A DNA stretch of 64,000 nt from Pseudeuparius sepicola (taxonomy: Eukaryota; Arthropoda; Insecta; Coleoptera; Anthribidae), in NCBI GenBank assembly GCA_963920635.1, contig OY987308.1, positions 4,282,225 through 4,346,224 of the forward strand. Reading direction: 5' to 3'. Under the pieces are notes generated by a model, which was not told the DNA's origin, ran no database searches, and worked only from the letters and a program-made list of their open reading frames with translations. Position numbers and translations under genes: made by a program. Shown here one piece after another: positions 22,783-34,960 of this stretch; position 1 is the stretch's first letter, and every line of letters begins with the position of its first letter.

Positions 22783-23020
22783 CTGGAAAAGAAAGGCAAA
22801 TTAGAGTTTTTCTGTAGCACAAGAAGCTATTTCTTGCGCTTTTCACACATTTACTAAATATTACAAAAACTGATTTACAAAAAATAATGCACATTGCTAT
22901 AAAGTACAACTAATACACGTATAATATACAGTTACCAATTATTATTTTCAGATAAACTAAATAATATAAAGCACGAAAAAATACATAGAAAAGTTTGGGA
23001 AAATAAATACTAATTGTATT
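22783..23020 (-). other. ZF-B acceptor tract and proximal flank
   Basis: This contains the pyrimidine tract and AG acceptor (22783-22800) and AT-rich DNA also found upstream of the other ZF exons. The reading frame reaches back from the exon for only a short distance without an ATG. Confidence 0.6.
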
Positions 23021-26000
23021 GATTGGTTTTATTTATACCTAAAGCATTTACACTCAATAATGAACAACGAATAGCACTGTTTTAATTGGTTCTGAGACTT
23101 ATGACCCAACTGAAACTTCTTCTCCTTCTACCAAACATTTTGACGTATTATTAACTCATTGAAAGCAGTATAAAAAATACTATGCTTTCTACAATGCACA
23201 AGGACAGTTTTCATCAAGGCATAAAAAGAATTATTTCCATTTCATGACACACAAACACAAAAACAAATCCCATTACATTTTACTTTACCACTTTTTAAAA
23301 TAGTCTGTAAGCAGTGGAAAAAATTAAAGGCCTTCATAATAATGTATTCGAGTCCAGTAATTAATATTGTCTTTTTATTTCCTGTTGTACCTCGTTAAAC
23401 TTAAGTAGTCACAATTTATTTAAACATCTAAACATTGAATTTTCAATATTGGGGACTTCCTACAATTATATCTATGAGAAGCACACATATCAGCAACGAC
23501 AGTTATGTTTTGAGTCCTTGTGGCATTTGTTTGACTCACCTGTAGATAGGCATTACAACTTTATAATGGTACCATTGTCGATTGGTATTATTTATACCTA
23601 AAGCATTTACACTCAATAATGAACAACGAATAGCACTGTTTTAATTGGTTCTGAGACTTATGATCCAACTGAAACTTCTTCTCCTTCTACCAAACATTTT
23701 GACGTATTATTAACTCATTGAAAGCAGTATAAAAAAATACTATGCTTTCTACAATGCACAAGGACAGTTTTCATCAAGGCATAAAAAGAATTATTTCCAT
23801 TTCATGACACACAAACACAAAAACAAATCCCATTACATTTTACTTTACCACTTTTTAAAATAGTCTGTAAGCAGTGGAAAAAATTAAAGGCCTTCATAAT
23901 AATGTATTCGAGTCCAGTAATTAATATTGTCTTTTTATTTCCTATTGTACCTCGTTAAACTTAAGTAGTCACAATTTATTTAAACATCTAAACATTGAAT
24001 TTTCAATATTGGGGACTTCCTACAATTATATCTATGAGAAGCACACATATCAGCAACGACAGTTATGTTTTGAGTCCTTGTGGCATTTGTTTGACTCACC
24101 TGTAGATAGGCATTACAACTTTATAATGGTACCATTGTCGATTGGTTTTATTTATACCTAAAGCATTTACACTCAATAATGAACAACGAATAGCACTGTT
24201 TTAATTGGTTCTGAGACTTATGATCCAACTGAAACTTCTTCTCCTTCTACCAAACATTTTGACGTATTATTAACTCATTGAAAGCAGTATAAAAAAATAC
24301 TATGCTTTCTACAATGCACAAGGACAGTTTTCATCAAGGCATAAAAAGAATTATTTCCATTTCATGACATACAAACACAAAAACAAATCCCATTACATTT
24401 TACTTTACCACTTTTTAAAATAGTCTGTAAGCAGTGGAAAAAATTAAAGGCCTTCATAATAATGTATTCGAGTCCAGTAATTAATATTGTCTTTTTATTT
24501 CCTATTGTACCTCGTTAAACTTAAGTAGTCACAATTTATTTAAACATCTAAACATTGAATTTTCAATATTGGGGACTTCCTACAATTATATCTATGAGAA
24601 GCACACATATCAGCAACGACAGTTATGTTTTGAGTCCTTGTGGCATTTGTTTGACTCACCTGTAGATAGGCATTACAACTTTATAATGGTACCATTGTCG
24701 ATTGGTATTATTTATACCTAAAGCATTTACACTCAATAATGAACAACGAATAGCACTGTTTTAATTGGTTCTGAGACTTATGATCCAACTGAAACTTCTT
24801 CTCCTTCTACCAAACATTTTGACGTATTATTAACTCATTGAAAGCAGTATAAAAAAATACTATGCTTTCTACAATGCACAAGGACAGTTTTCATCAAGGC
24901 ATAAAAAGAATTATTTCCATTTCATGACATACAAACACAAAAACAAATCCCATTACATTTTACTTTACCACTTTTTAAAATAGTCTGTAAGCAGTGGAAA
25001 AAATTAAAGGCCTTCATAATAATGTATTCGAGTCCAGTAATTAATATTGTCTTTATTTCCTGTTGTACCTCGTTAAACTTAAGTAGTCACAATTTATTTA
25101 AACATCTAAACATTGAATTTTCAATATTGGGGACTTCCTACAATTATATCTATGAGAAGCACACATATCAGCAACGACAGTTATGTTTTGAGTCCTTGTG
25201 GCATTTGTTTGACTCACCTGTAGATAGGCATTACAACTTTATAATGGTACCATTGTCGATTGGTATTATTTATACCTAAAGCATTTACACTCAATAATGA
25301 ACAACGAATAGCACTGTTTTAATTGGTTCTGAGACTTATGATCCAACTGAAACTTCTTCTCCTTCTACCAAACATTTTGACGTATTATTAACTCATTGAA
25401 AGCAGTATAAAAAAATACTATGCTTTCTACAATGCACAAGGACAGTTTTCATCAAGGCATAAAAAGAATTATTTCCATTTCATGACATACAAACACAAAA
25501 ACAAATCCCATTACATTTTACTTTACCACTTTTTAAAATAGTCTGTAAGCAGTGGAAAAAATTAAAGGCCTTCATAATAATGTATTCGAGTCCAGTAATT
25601 AATATTGTCTTTTTATTTCCTGTTGTACCTCGTTAAACTTAAGTAGTCACAATTTATTTAAACATCTAAACATTGAATTTTCAATATTGGGGACTTCCTA
25701 CAATTATATCTATGAGAAGCACACATATCAGCAACGACAGTTATGTTTTGAGTCCTTGTGGCATTTGTTTGACTCACCTGTAGATAGGCATTACAACTTT
25801 ATAATGGTACCATTGTCGATTGGTATTATTTATACCTAAAGCATTTACACTCAATAATGAACAACGAATAGCACTGTTTTAATTGGTTCTGAGACTTATG
25901 ATCCAACTGAAACTTCTCCTTCTACCAAACATTTTGACGTATTATTAACTCATTGAAAGCAGTATAAAAAATACTATGCTTTCTACAATGCACAAGGACA

Positions 26001-27493
26001 GTTTTCATCAAGGCATAAAAAGAATTATTTCCATTTCATGACACACAAACACAAAAACAAATCCCATTACATTTTACTTTACCACTTTTTAAAATAGTCT
26101 GTAAGCAGTGGAAAAAATTAAAGGCCTTCATAATAATGTATTGGAGTCCAGTAATTAATATTGTCTTTTTATTTCCTGTTGTACCTCGTTAAACTTAAGT
26201 AGTCACAATTTATTTAAACATCTAAACATTGAATTTTCAATATTGGGGACTTCCTTCAATTATATCTATGAGAAGCACACATATCAGCAACGACAGTTAT
26301 GTTTTGAGTCCTTGTGGCATTTGTTTGACTCACCTGTAGATAGGCATTACAACTTTATAATGGTACCATTGTCGATTGGTATTATTTATACCTAAAGCAT
26401 TTACACTCAATAATGAACAACGAATAGCACTGTTTTAATTGGTTCTGAGACTTATGATCCAACTGAAACTTCTTCTCCTTCTACCAAACATTTTGACGTA
26501 TTATTAACTCATTGAAAGCAGTATAAAAAAATACTATGCTTTCTACAATGCACAAGGACAGTTTTCATCTAGGCATAAAAAGAATTATTTCCATTTCATG
26601 ACACACAAACACAAAAACAAATCCCATTACATTTTACTTTACCACTTTTTAAAATAGTCTGTAAGCAGTGGAAAAAATTAAAGGCCTTCATAATAATGTA
26701 TTCGAGTCCAGTAATTAATATTGTCTTTTTATTTCCTGTTGTACCTCGTTAAACTTAAGTAGTCACAATTTATTTAAACATCTAAACATTGAATTTTCAA
26801 TATTGGGGACTTCCTATAATTATATCTATGAGAAGCACACATATCAGCAACGACAGTTATGTTTTGAGTCCTTGTGGCATTTGTTTGACTCACCTGTAGA
26901 TAGGCATTACAACTTTATAATGGTACCATTGTCGATTGGTTTTATTTATACCTAAAGCATTTACACTCAATAATGAACAACGAATAGCACTGTTTTAATT
27001 GGTTCTGAGACTTATGATCCAACTGAAACTTCTTCTCCTTCTACCAAACATTTTGACGTATTATTAACTCATTGAAAGCAGTATAAAAAAATACTATGCT
27101 TTCTACAATGCACAAGGACAGTTTTCATCAAGGCATAAAAAGAATTATTTCCATTTCATGACATACAAACACAAAAACAAATCCCATTACATTTTACTTT
27201 ACCACTTTTTAAAATAGTCTGTAAGCAGTGGAAAAAATTAAAGGCCTTCATAATAATGTATTCGAGTCCAGTAATTAATATTGTCTTTTTATTTCCTGTT
27301 GTACCTCGTTAAACTTAAGTAGTCACAATTTATTTAAACATCTAAACATTGAATTTTCAATATTGGGGACTTCCTTCAATTATATCTATGAGAAGCACAC
27401 ATATCAGCAACGACAGTTATGTTTTGAGTCCTTGTGGCATTTGTTTGACTCACCTGTAGATAGGCATTACAACTTTATAATGGTACCATTGTC
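23021..27493 (-). repeat. Eight tandem ~559-bp units upstream of the ZF-B exon
   Basis: Units start at 23021, 23580, 24140, 24700, 25258, 25818, 26374 and 26934; lengths are 556-560 bp. By eye they differ at only a handful of sites, for example GATTGGTTTTA versus GATTGGTATTA, ACACAC versus ACATAC, and a 3-bp loss in unit 6. Diverged single copies of the left three-quarters lie upstream of ZF-D (39590-40000), ZF-C (34180-34520) and ZF-A (7380-7780), so the unit is an amplified ZF 5' flank. In ZF orientation each unit carries CTACAG|GTGAGT, a strong donor-like site. Open frames within it are short and not supported. Confidence 0.95.
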
Positions 27494-27757
27494 GATGAAA
27501 ATATCTTCGTTCTTCTCAGATTTCTGCACCACTCCTTCACATTCAAACTTCGTAATGTTTCTCAGCTTTTTATTTTTTAATTGCTACATCGGTCTTGCTT
27601 TCTTGCAAAATGTACTGGCGAGCAACTGCTTCGAGTTCCAATATCACGTTGATGGGTAATTATGTTGAAACTATCGCGTCGGGGCCAACACTTATGTTGG
27701 GTCTGACTTTCCTCCGGATGAATCTTGCGTCAGCGAAACTTCTCGTTCCAAGCTTTC
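27494..27757 (-). other. Junction of 559-bp array with module DNA
   Basis: On the - strand a frame coding KFECEGVVQKSEKNEDIF runs into the first unit boundary, upstream of the donor-like site of the last unit. It is interrupted upstream by a run of A and matches no family I know. The block CCGGATGAATC-TGCGTCAGCG near 27714 recurs at 45185 and 56816. Confidence 0.3.
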
Positions 27758-27935
27758 ATCGTTGACTGACGTATTAATAAGACTTCTCACGACTACGCTT
27801 CATGTCCTGGAAAACAGATGACGCCTATGGCCAACAATGTATTTTGCATTATATTTTGTCTCCAGGAAGCGCCTGGTGAGCCAAAGAACTGTCAAACATG
27901 ACAGCCGTGAGCAGTCTTTATTAATACGTCAGTCA
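27758..27935. mobile_element. hAT-like MITE, 178 bp
   Basis: It is flanked by AAGCTTTC at 27750-27757 and 27936-27943, an 8-bp target duplication; the uninterrupted paralogue near 45216 has it once. Ends are inverted copies of TTGACTGACGTATTAATAA. A second, more decayed copy lies at 49985-50147. Confidence 0.75.
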
Positions 27936-27943
27936 AAGCTTTC

Positions 27944-28979
27944 GTCCTTGGTTGCACGGGACATCCACAGGGCGCGACTATCACACCGAGACAGTCTCAG
28001 TGTGATCGATTAGTTGATAAGCACATGCCAAAGTAGGTATGTATTTTCTTTACAGTTTGCACGACAAGCTTTTTGATTTAAAAAAGCTTGTCGCAGTTTG
28101 GCATTGAATTGTCTTGACGAAAACCTAAACTTATTTTATCCGTTTTACATAGCTTAAATAAAAGCTTGTTTTTAAAAAGGTTTTTTTTATTTTTTATTTT
28201 ATAACACCAAACAAATAAAAAAGCATACATTAAATCAATAAATATAGGGTGGGGACATATTTTCTTATAATTTTTTTCGTTTAATTTTTAGCAACCTTTT
28301 GTCATAAACATTGTTGATTTTGGAGTACAAAAAAAAATAACTAACAACATTGTTGCAGCACAGAAAATATAGTTCCACAATAGAAAGCTCCTTAACAATA
28401 TCTGTCAAATGGACTCCAACTACAGACTCCATAAACAAGCAGATTGCATTTCTTATGAATTGATATTTTCCCAAAATATAATCTTCCCAATTCGAAGATT
28501 AGCCAATATTTAATAGTGGACCTCACTATCAATGCATTTGGAAAATATTAAGCTTCAGCTTAATGGCAGCGGTCATTAAGGAGCTCTCTGTTCTGAATAT
28601 ATTTTCTGTGGTTACAGGTAATAGTTTAGAATAGAACACATAATAAAATGATCATACTGAGTTTCTTCCGGATGAACATGCTCTGGACAAAAACATAAGA
28701 TACTGTGTTTCATCCAGAGAAATTATACACAAAAAATAAGTGAATACTGACAGAGGTGCCTACTTGATTTGGTTTATTGATTTTAAAGACATCATCAAGG
28801 GTGTTGGGTGCTACAGAACCATTTGTGTCAATAGCTAAATTTAGGAACTTTCTCTTCACTTGCAAAATATCTCTAGCAACTCCTACTAAGAAGGATTTTA
28901 TAAGTTCTTTTTATGTTTAGTTTTAAAATAAACGCTCTCTTTACTCGCTTCCTTATCCTTTCCATGCAAACTTCAGCAA
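27944..28979 (-). repeat. Duplicated module DNA with exon-like block
   Basis: The right end (28979 downward) reads GTT GCT GAA GTT TGC ATG GAA on the - strand after a TTTTTTAG acceptor-like site, and stays open for 35 codons before TAG. The segment 28375-28600 is homologous to DNA directly 3' of ZF-G (59395-59575). A hairpin-like GACAAGCTTTTTGATTTAAA lies near 28067 and is echoed near 58460 and 58565. No gene is established. Confidence 0.5.
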
Positions 28980-29169
28980 CCTAAAAAATAAAGCATATCA
29001 GTATTATACAGGATGATTTTTTTAGGACTACCACCATGATTTTTTCGATTATTTTGTGCCCCACAGAAAGAACAGAAGAACCAAAAAAGAAGAAATGGAC
29101 CAACTTTTTAAATAAAAAAACCCTTAAATTTACAAAAATTCTCAACCTATTTCTTATTATCACTAGCTT

Positions 29170-29900
29170 GCTATAAAGTAGGTACCACTATAATACACAT
29201 AAAAATATAAATTTGCCAATTATTTTTTTGATAAACAAAAAATAGAAAGCACAGGACCAAATAAGTAGAAGTTTAGGGAAATAAAAGTAGTAGACAGGCA
29301 GATTTTATTTTTTTATTGATACTTGAAATAGATGTCTACAATAGGTCAGAGTACATCACAAATCTGCAACATTTTGCTTTACTACAGGATTTTAGATGAT
29401 CAATATGTGTAGTGAAATATAAAAATTATATTTATATAAATCTTATCAATAACTATAATATATCGTTCCCGGCAACAAACAGGATTGTCTTATAATCTAA
29501 TTTGAATCAGATTTACATGGTTTATTCTTAACTAATTTGCATAAAAATATAAATTTGCCAATTATTTTTTTCAGATAAACAAAAAACAGAAAGCACAGAG
29601 AAATAAAAGTAGTAGCAAGGCAGATTTTGTTTTTTATTGATATTTGAAGTAGATGTCTACAATGGATCAGAGTACCTGCATTATAAATCTGAAACATTTT
29701 GGAATATTACAGGATTTTAGATGATCAATATATATGAATAAATATAAAAATTATATTTACATAAATGTTATCAATAACTAGAAGAGATCGTTAATGGCAA
29801 TAACCAGGATTATTTTAAATCGGCCACTAAACTTATAATCTAATTTGAATCAGATTTACATTGGTGTTTATTCTTAACTCGTTAAAAGCTTATCATTATG
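29170..29900 (-). repeat. Two tandem copies of module B
   Basis: 29170-29500 and 29540-29830 are direct copies of the AT-rich block that elsewhere occurs singly. They are identified by ATAAATTTGCCAATTATTTT and GTAGATGTCTACAAT-type stretches (the latter reads ATAGATGTCTACAAT in the first copy). There is no coding content. Confidence 0.75.
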
Positions 29901-29954
29901 GACCCCATTATAGAAAGAATCCTCCTACTTTCTATGTTGTGCAAGTTTTGCAAC

Positions 29955-30346
29955 TAGGGTGTCCAGACCGGTTTTTGTGTAAAATACATTTTTTTTGTAC
30001 TTTATCGGCGTTTTATTTAGTTTTACCCAAGTTATTTACGTATTTATTATGATACAACCGGGGATTCACTTCTTCATTTCACTTACCTATACCTACCTAA
30101 TGCAATATTATGTAGGTAAACATATAAAAATGTTTTTATTTTTGTTTTTTTTTTAATAAATTTTTTCCGTATGTCTGCATTTTTATTTGCTAATATTACG
30201 TATTTTAATAAAAATATTATTAGGATTGATCTCGGGATCCCGAGATTTGGGTTTTGAATCCCGGGATCCAAAACGGGATCCCGAGATTTGGATTTTCATC
30301 CCGGGATGTCAAAACGGGATCCCGATCCCGAAAATTGGAAACCCTA
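29955..30346. mobile_element. hAT-like MITE with internal GGGATCCCG repeats, 392 bp
   Basis: Termini are TAGGGTGTCC and GGAAACCCTA, flanked by the 8-bp duplication TTTGCAAC (29947-29954, 30347-30354); paralogous modules have this site once. The right end (30228-30335) contains several copies of CGGGATCCCGAGATTTGG-type sequence, each palindromic. No transposase is present. Confidence 0.8.
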
Positions 30347-30420
30347 TTTGCAACACTCACATTTTTTTGACCGCATCCTTTCAGTAGCCCTTTACATATT
30401 AATTCCTTTGTCCTTTGAGA

Positions 30421-31577
30421 CAATAATCTATTGGATTTAATATCATCATACTTGACTGGCAGATCTCTATTTGTTGAATGCAATGGATTTAGGTCTCATA
30501 GCTTTCCTGCTACTAGTGGAGCGCCCCAGGGTAGCAATTTGGCACCAATTCTATTTTCTCTGTTCATAAACGATATTACTGATAATTTGGAGAGTCAAGT
30601 GCTGATGTTTGCGGATGATCTACAAGTTTTTCGTGAGGTCAAGTCTGATTCTGATTGCATGCAGCTCCAAGCTGACCTACATAAACTATGTGAGTGGTGT
30701 AACAGTAATAAATTGCCACTTAATTCTGAGAAATGCAAAGTCATGTCATTCACGACTAAGAAATCTCATCTTACATCTGAATACAATATCAACGGTGTGA
30801 ATCTTCAGCGAGTTTTCTCGTTTGTGGATCTCGGGATTGCCTTTGACCCCAAGTTGTCATTTAATAATCACATAACAAATGTTACAACATCCTCATTGAA
30901 AACACTAGGCTTCATATTCAGACTTAGTACAGACTTCAATAATATAAATGCCTTAAAGTCACTTTATTTTAGCTTTGTCCGCTCAAAACTCGAGTATTGC
31001 TCAATTGTGTGGTGTCAATATTATAATGAGTATATCAGTCAACTTGAAAATATCCAGCAAAAGTTTCTAAAGTTTATATCTTTTAAAAAAGACGGTGTAT
31101 ATCCACCCAGAGGTGTTCCTCAATCGGAGTTGCTGGCGAGGTTTGAGGTCCCTGCATTGATTGACAGGCGCAATGTCCTGGCACTTCAAGTTCTATTCAA
31201 AATAGTGGTGGGCTTAATTGATGGTGCAGAGTTGCTAGCATTCCTTAATTTTCATATTCCATCTAATACAAGATCCAGCAATATGTTTTACTTGGATAGA
31301 GCTAACACTAATATGTTGCTAAAATCTCCTATATACAATATGTGTAGGCTAGCAAATGAGTTTTCTGAACTTGATTTTTCACAATATAGTTTTCTCAATT
31401 TTAAAAGGATAGTCAGGGGACTCATTTTTACCTGCTTCATGTAATAAGAGGACATCTATACCCAAATCAAATTAATTAAACAATAGTGTATTTCTGTAAT
31501 TTTTTTGCATATTGTCTTTTAAATGGAATGCTCTTCTGTTAGACAATAAAGCTTATTTATTTATTTATTTATTTATT
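30421..31577 (+). mobile_element. 5'-truncated non-LTR retrotransposon with (TTTA)n tail
   Basis: The insertion contains a partial reverse transcriptase frame, an AATAAA signal near 31544 and a (TTTA)n tail ending about 31577, all in + orientation. The left boundary falls inside the reverse transcriptase domain, as expected from truncated reverse transcription. Confidence 0.85.
30431..31444 (+). CDS. Partial reverse transcriptase (Jockey/CR1-like LINE)
   Basis: The frame of 337 codons is open to a TAA at about 31442-31444. Residues 30-50 read GAPQGSNLAPILFSLFIND, the RT block-4 signature, and residues 60-63 are FADD, the catalytic motif. The following 270 residues are the RT thumb and C-terminal region typical of Jockey/CR1-superfamily ORF2. 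The endonuclease and the first half of RT are missing, so the ATG at 30431 is incidental. The lack of stops suggests a fairly recent insertion. It acts, when whole, in target-primed reverse transcription. Confidence 0.85.
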   Translation: MDLISSYLTGRSLFVECNGFRSHSFPATSGAPQGSNLAPILFSLFINDITDNLESQVLMFADDLQVFREVKSDSDCMQLQADLHKLCEWCNSNKLPLNSEKCKVMSFTTKKSHLTSEYNINGVNLQRVFSFVDLGIAFDPKLSFNNHITNVTTSSLKTLGFIFRLSTDFNNINALKSLYFSFVRSKLEYCSIVWCQYYNEYISQLENIQQKFLKFISFKKDGVYPPRGVPQSELLARFEVPALIDRRNVLALQVLFKIVVGLIDGAELLAFLNFHIPSNTRSSNMFYLDRANTNMLLKSPIYNMCRLANEFSELDFSQYSFLNFKRIVRGLIFTCFM

Positions 31578-31760
31578 ACTCTGGAGCACGCCATTGCGAA
31601 TTGTAGCATCCGAGCTATTCGTTTTTCTACACCCCCCCATCTTCCCAGCACCTGTCGTTTTTCTATCGTTATGCCCCATATTTTCTCAGTAGAAATAACA
31701 TTCATCGATTTAATGTTTTGTGATAAAATATAATGGTGTGAGTTTTTAGATTGAACACAA

Positions 31761-32512
31761 ATATGCGATGGAATCCACCAATGCAATGTGATCGGGCCGT
31801 TCAAAAAAGTCTGCACTTGCGATTGGCTTGATGGATTTCGTCACATATTTTGCTAAATTTAAAAACTCATGTATAACTACAATTATTCAAAACGCCTACT
31901 TAAAAATATTACAACTAGAAACAAATTCAATTTCATTATATAACCGAACAAAAATGTGCTAAGCTTTCGGGTACACCACACCTCACATTATCTTCATTAC
32001 TACAACTTTTTAAAAGACTCTGTAAGCAGAGGAAAAAGTTCACTTATTCCTATTAAACCTATTAACTGGTTTGAAATGGAATGGATTGGAAGTTATTAGC
32101 ATGCATATAGTTTTAAGAAGACAGGAGATACTATGTACTTTTTGTTTAGAATCCCCACAATGTTTAAGTTGCATAGTATGACTTTTGAGCATTTGTTCCG
32201 TTCTACCTGCAGGGTTGGCTGCCCAGCGGGTAACCCAAAAAAAAAAGCTCATAGGCACCTTTCCTAAAAAAAAAAACACATTTTACCCAATAAAATCTAC
32301 CTAAAAAACTTATTTTTGTTTTTTTTTAAGTAAGGAGCCTATGAGTCTGTAGAACACAAAAAAAGTGTTTATTCATTTGCATAAATTAAAGTCATTATAA
32401 ATGATTTTTAACCCAATTAAACCCAAAACAACTGGGTTTGGTTTTTTTTATATAAAACCCGAGTTTATTTCCAAACCTATCTACCTGATAATTGACAATT
32501 TATTATCAACAC
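31761..32512 (-). other. Module DNA between ZF-C and the cysteine-rich block
   Basis: This holds GGAATCCACCAATGCAATGT-type sequence (31769) shared with 10370 and 46910, and AAACCC-rich DNA at 32400-32465. No gene is recognised. Confidence 0.5.
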
Positions 32513-32736
32513 TGTGACGCATGGTATGTCAGACGTCAAAACAGTAGACAACGGCAGCACTGCCTCGACGACGCCACTTCGGCAGTGGGTTTCCGCCGGG
32601 AACACACGTCCCCGTCTCTCGTCCATACGCACTTACTGTAGTATTACTTATTATAATGTAGTGCCTGGTGACATTGGCAATAAATGTGCAGTAACTAGTG
32701 GTGCGTATAATGGCTCCCTCGTTCACAAATATTACA
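32513..32736. mobile_element. Solo LTR, 224 bp
   Basis: The insertion begins TGTGACGC and ends ATTACA (TG...CA) between 5-bp duplications AACAC (32508-32512, 32737-32741). The surrounding ZF 3' flank is continuous in paralogues. An AATAAA lies near 32680. A 5-bp duplication fits Copia-type or other LTR elements. Confidence 0.65.
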
Positions 32737-32774
32737 AACACCATCAAAATGATAATTCAAATTATCTTTCTGGG

Positions 32775-33778
32775 TTAAGGAAAACGAGCACTTTGTACAT
32801 TATACTCAGAAGCATGCAATTTGGAAACATGGATTGCATCAAAATGACGTTTTAAATTCCCTTTCTGGGTTGATGTATATGAGCACTTTGTACAGGTATA
32901 TTTGCGAGCACGCGACTTATCATGCACTGCATCAAAATGACTCTTTAAGTTCCATTTCAGAGTTGTGGTATAGGAGCACTTTGTACAGGTATATTTGCGA
33001 GCATGCGACTTATCATGGATTGCATCAAAATGGCGTTTTAAAGTCCCTTTCTGATTTGAGGTATATGAGCACTTTGTACAGGTATATTTTTTGCGAGCAC
33101 GTGACTTATCATGGACTGCATCAAAATGAAACTTTAAATTCCTTTTCCAAGTTGATGTATATGAGCACTTTGTACAGATATATTTGCGAGCACTTAACTT
33201 ATCATGGATTGCATCAAAATGACAATTTAAACTTCCTTTCCAAGTTGAGGTAAACGAGCATTTTGAATAGGAATATTTTCGAGCATCAGATTTATCATAG
33301 ATTGCGTTAAAATGACTCTTTAAATTCCCCTTCTGAGTTGAGGTATATGAGCACTTTGTACAGGTATATTTGCGAGCATGCAACTTATCATGGATTGCAT
33401 CAAAATGATTCTTTAAATTCCATTTCCGAGTTGAGGTATCTGAGCACTTTGTACACGTATATTTGCGAGCATCCGACTTATCCGCATGGATTGTATCAAA
33501 ATAACGATTTAAATCTCTTTTACAAGTTGAGGTACCTAAACGAGCACTTTGTACAACTGTGCTTGAGAGCATGCGTTAGACTCAGTTTTGAACTCCCAGG
33601 CTTCTGGTGGCTTTTCTAGTCTACGTCACATTGCTGAACCGATGAAGCATCACTAGAGGTGTCGCTTAAGGCTGTAGCACTCGTACCTTGGGAAAACTGG
33701 TTGATTTCAAGCTGACTGTTAGTTTGCTGATAGCGCAGAGGTGACTGTTTGGCGTTGTAATCGATATCGCAGTCTGAT
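32775..33778 (-). pseudogene. ZF-C: broken C2H2 zinc-finger exon
   Basis: The acceptor TTTCTTTTCCAG and S-D-C-D start (33778) are intact, but the linker frame ends at a TAG (a Trp codon in ZF-A) after about 54 codons. Some 500 bp that encode the rest of the linker and the isolated fingers are deleted. The finger array is in a different frame after a small insertion near 33535. It has about seven fingers; several are damaged (YSYSKC lacks one cysteine, one final His is Tyr, one finger is only half present). The open frame 32775-33572 therefore cannot be joined to the exon start. Confidence 0.85.
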
Positions 33779-34780
33779 CTGGAAAAGAAAGGCAAATTGA
33801 GTTTTTCTGTAGCACAAGATGCTATTTCTTGTGCTCTTCATCACAGCACATTTTTACTAAATATTACACCTGATTTACAAATAATGCACATTGCTATAAA
33901 GTAGGTAGGTACCATAATACACATATAATATACAGTTACCAATTATTATTTTTCAGAAAAATTAATAATATAAACCACAAAAAAATTAGGAGAAAAGTTT
34001 AGGATAATAATATTAGCAAACATAGTAAGCTAATTGGTTTTATTTCTATGGCATGAAACATAAATACGCATTTTGGATGATGAATATACTATAAATACGA
34101 TAAGATATTTAAATAAATACGGACAACTACATATAATCATAGACGGCGAAGGTTCTGAATTGAGTTAGCATTTACAGTCGACAATGAATGACAAATAGGA
34201 CTGTTTCAATTGGTTGTGGGACTTATGATCCAATTTAAAGTTCTCCTATTTTTTTATTTAAATATTTAAATTTCAACGTATTATTAACCCATTGGAATTA
34301 TTTCCATTTCATGACACATGAATATAAAAACAAATCCCATAAGATTTTACATTACCACAAGTTTTTAGAATACTCTGTATGTAGTGGAAAAAATTAAAGC
34401 CCATCATAATAATGTATTTGAGTCCAATAATGAATACTATGTCTTCAATAATTTTTCAATTTATTCTTCTTCAATTCCAACAATTATTTTTATTTTCTGT
34501 CATAAGTGTTAAACTTAAGTATTTTCAAATTTTATAAACAACAAAACATTAAATCTGGCCAATTTTGGACATGTCCCTAGTAACATACCTACTAATTTTG
34601 CTAAACTTTTCCTATTCTACAAGGAAAATGTGTTGAATCAAGACTTTTAATGGTGTAACAAAGTTACCAGTTTTTAGAGAATTCATTTTTATTTACACCA
34701 ACTTTATTTCTTCGTCAAACTATTTTAGTGGCCGACCACCATTGTTTTCTATGTTTTCACCAATGATTCTTTTTTTGCAT
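33779..34780 (-). other. Upstream flank or intron of ZF-C
   Basis: This is homologous to 7063-8172 (ZF-A) and to parts of the 559-bp unit. There is no coding region. Confidence 0.6.
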
Positions 34781-34960
34781 AGGACACTTGCATTCTTTAT
34801 TCTATTTAATTACACTTTACTTATTTCTGGGGATTGTTTCCAGCCTTCTGCCGCTTGACAATAATTTCTCGATTTACCGAGGGGATGAGGGATACCGAGT
34901 TGGGGTAGAACCGAGATTAAATTTTAGTTATAAAAATTTAAATATTTCCATAGCCTACTA
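34781..34960 (-). promoter_or_regulatory. Conserved block with donor-like site upstream of ZF-C
   Basis: Counterpart of 6890-7062: TACCCCAACTCGGTATCCCT is followed by CCCCTCG|GTAAAT at 34878/34877. The weaker +5 base agrees with ZF-C being a decayed locus. Confidence 0.35.

Larger units (their letters stand above)
30355..31760 (-). repeat. Cysteine-rich module copy split by a LINE
   Basis: The segments 30355-30420 and 31578-31760 (- strand) together match the module at 46560-46830 and are separated by the LINE insertion at about 30421-31577. The CECCETC end is not intact here. Confidence 0.55.

Noticed and set aside
23021..27493. CRISPR array
   Set aside because: Units are 559 bp and nearly identical throughout, with no short repeat/unique spacer alternation, in a eukaryotic context.
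30431..31444. Domesticated reverse transcriptase gene
   Set aside because: The frame is cut inside the RT domain, followed by a polyadenylation signal and (TTTA)n tail, and splits a paralogous module: a typical truncated LINE.
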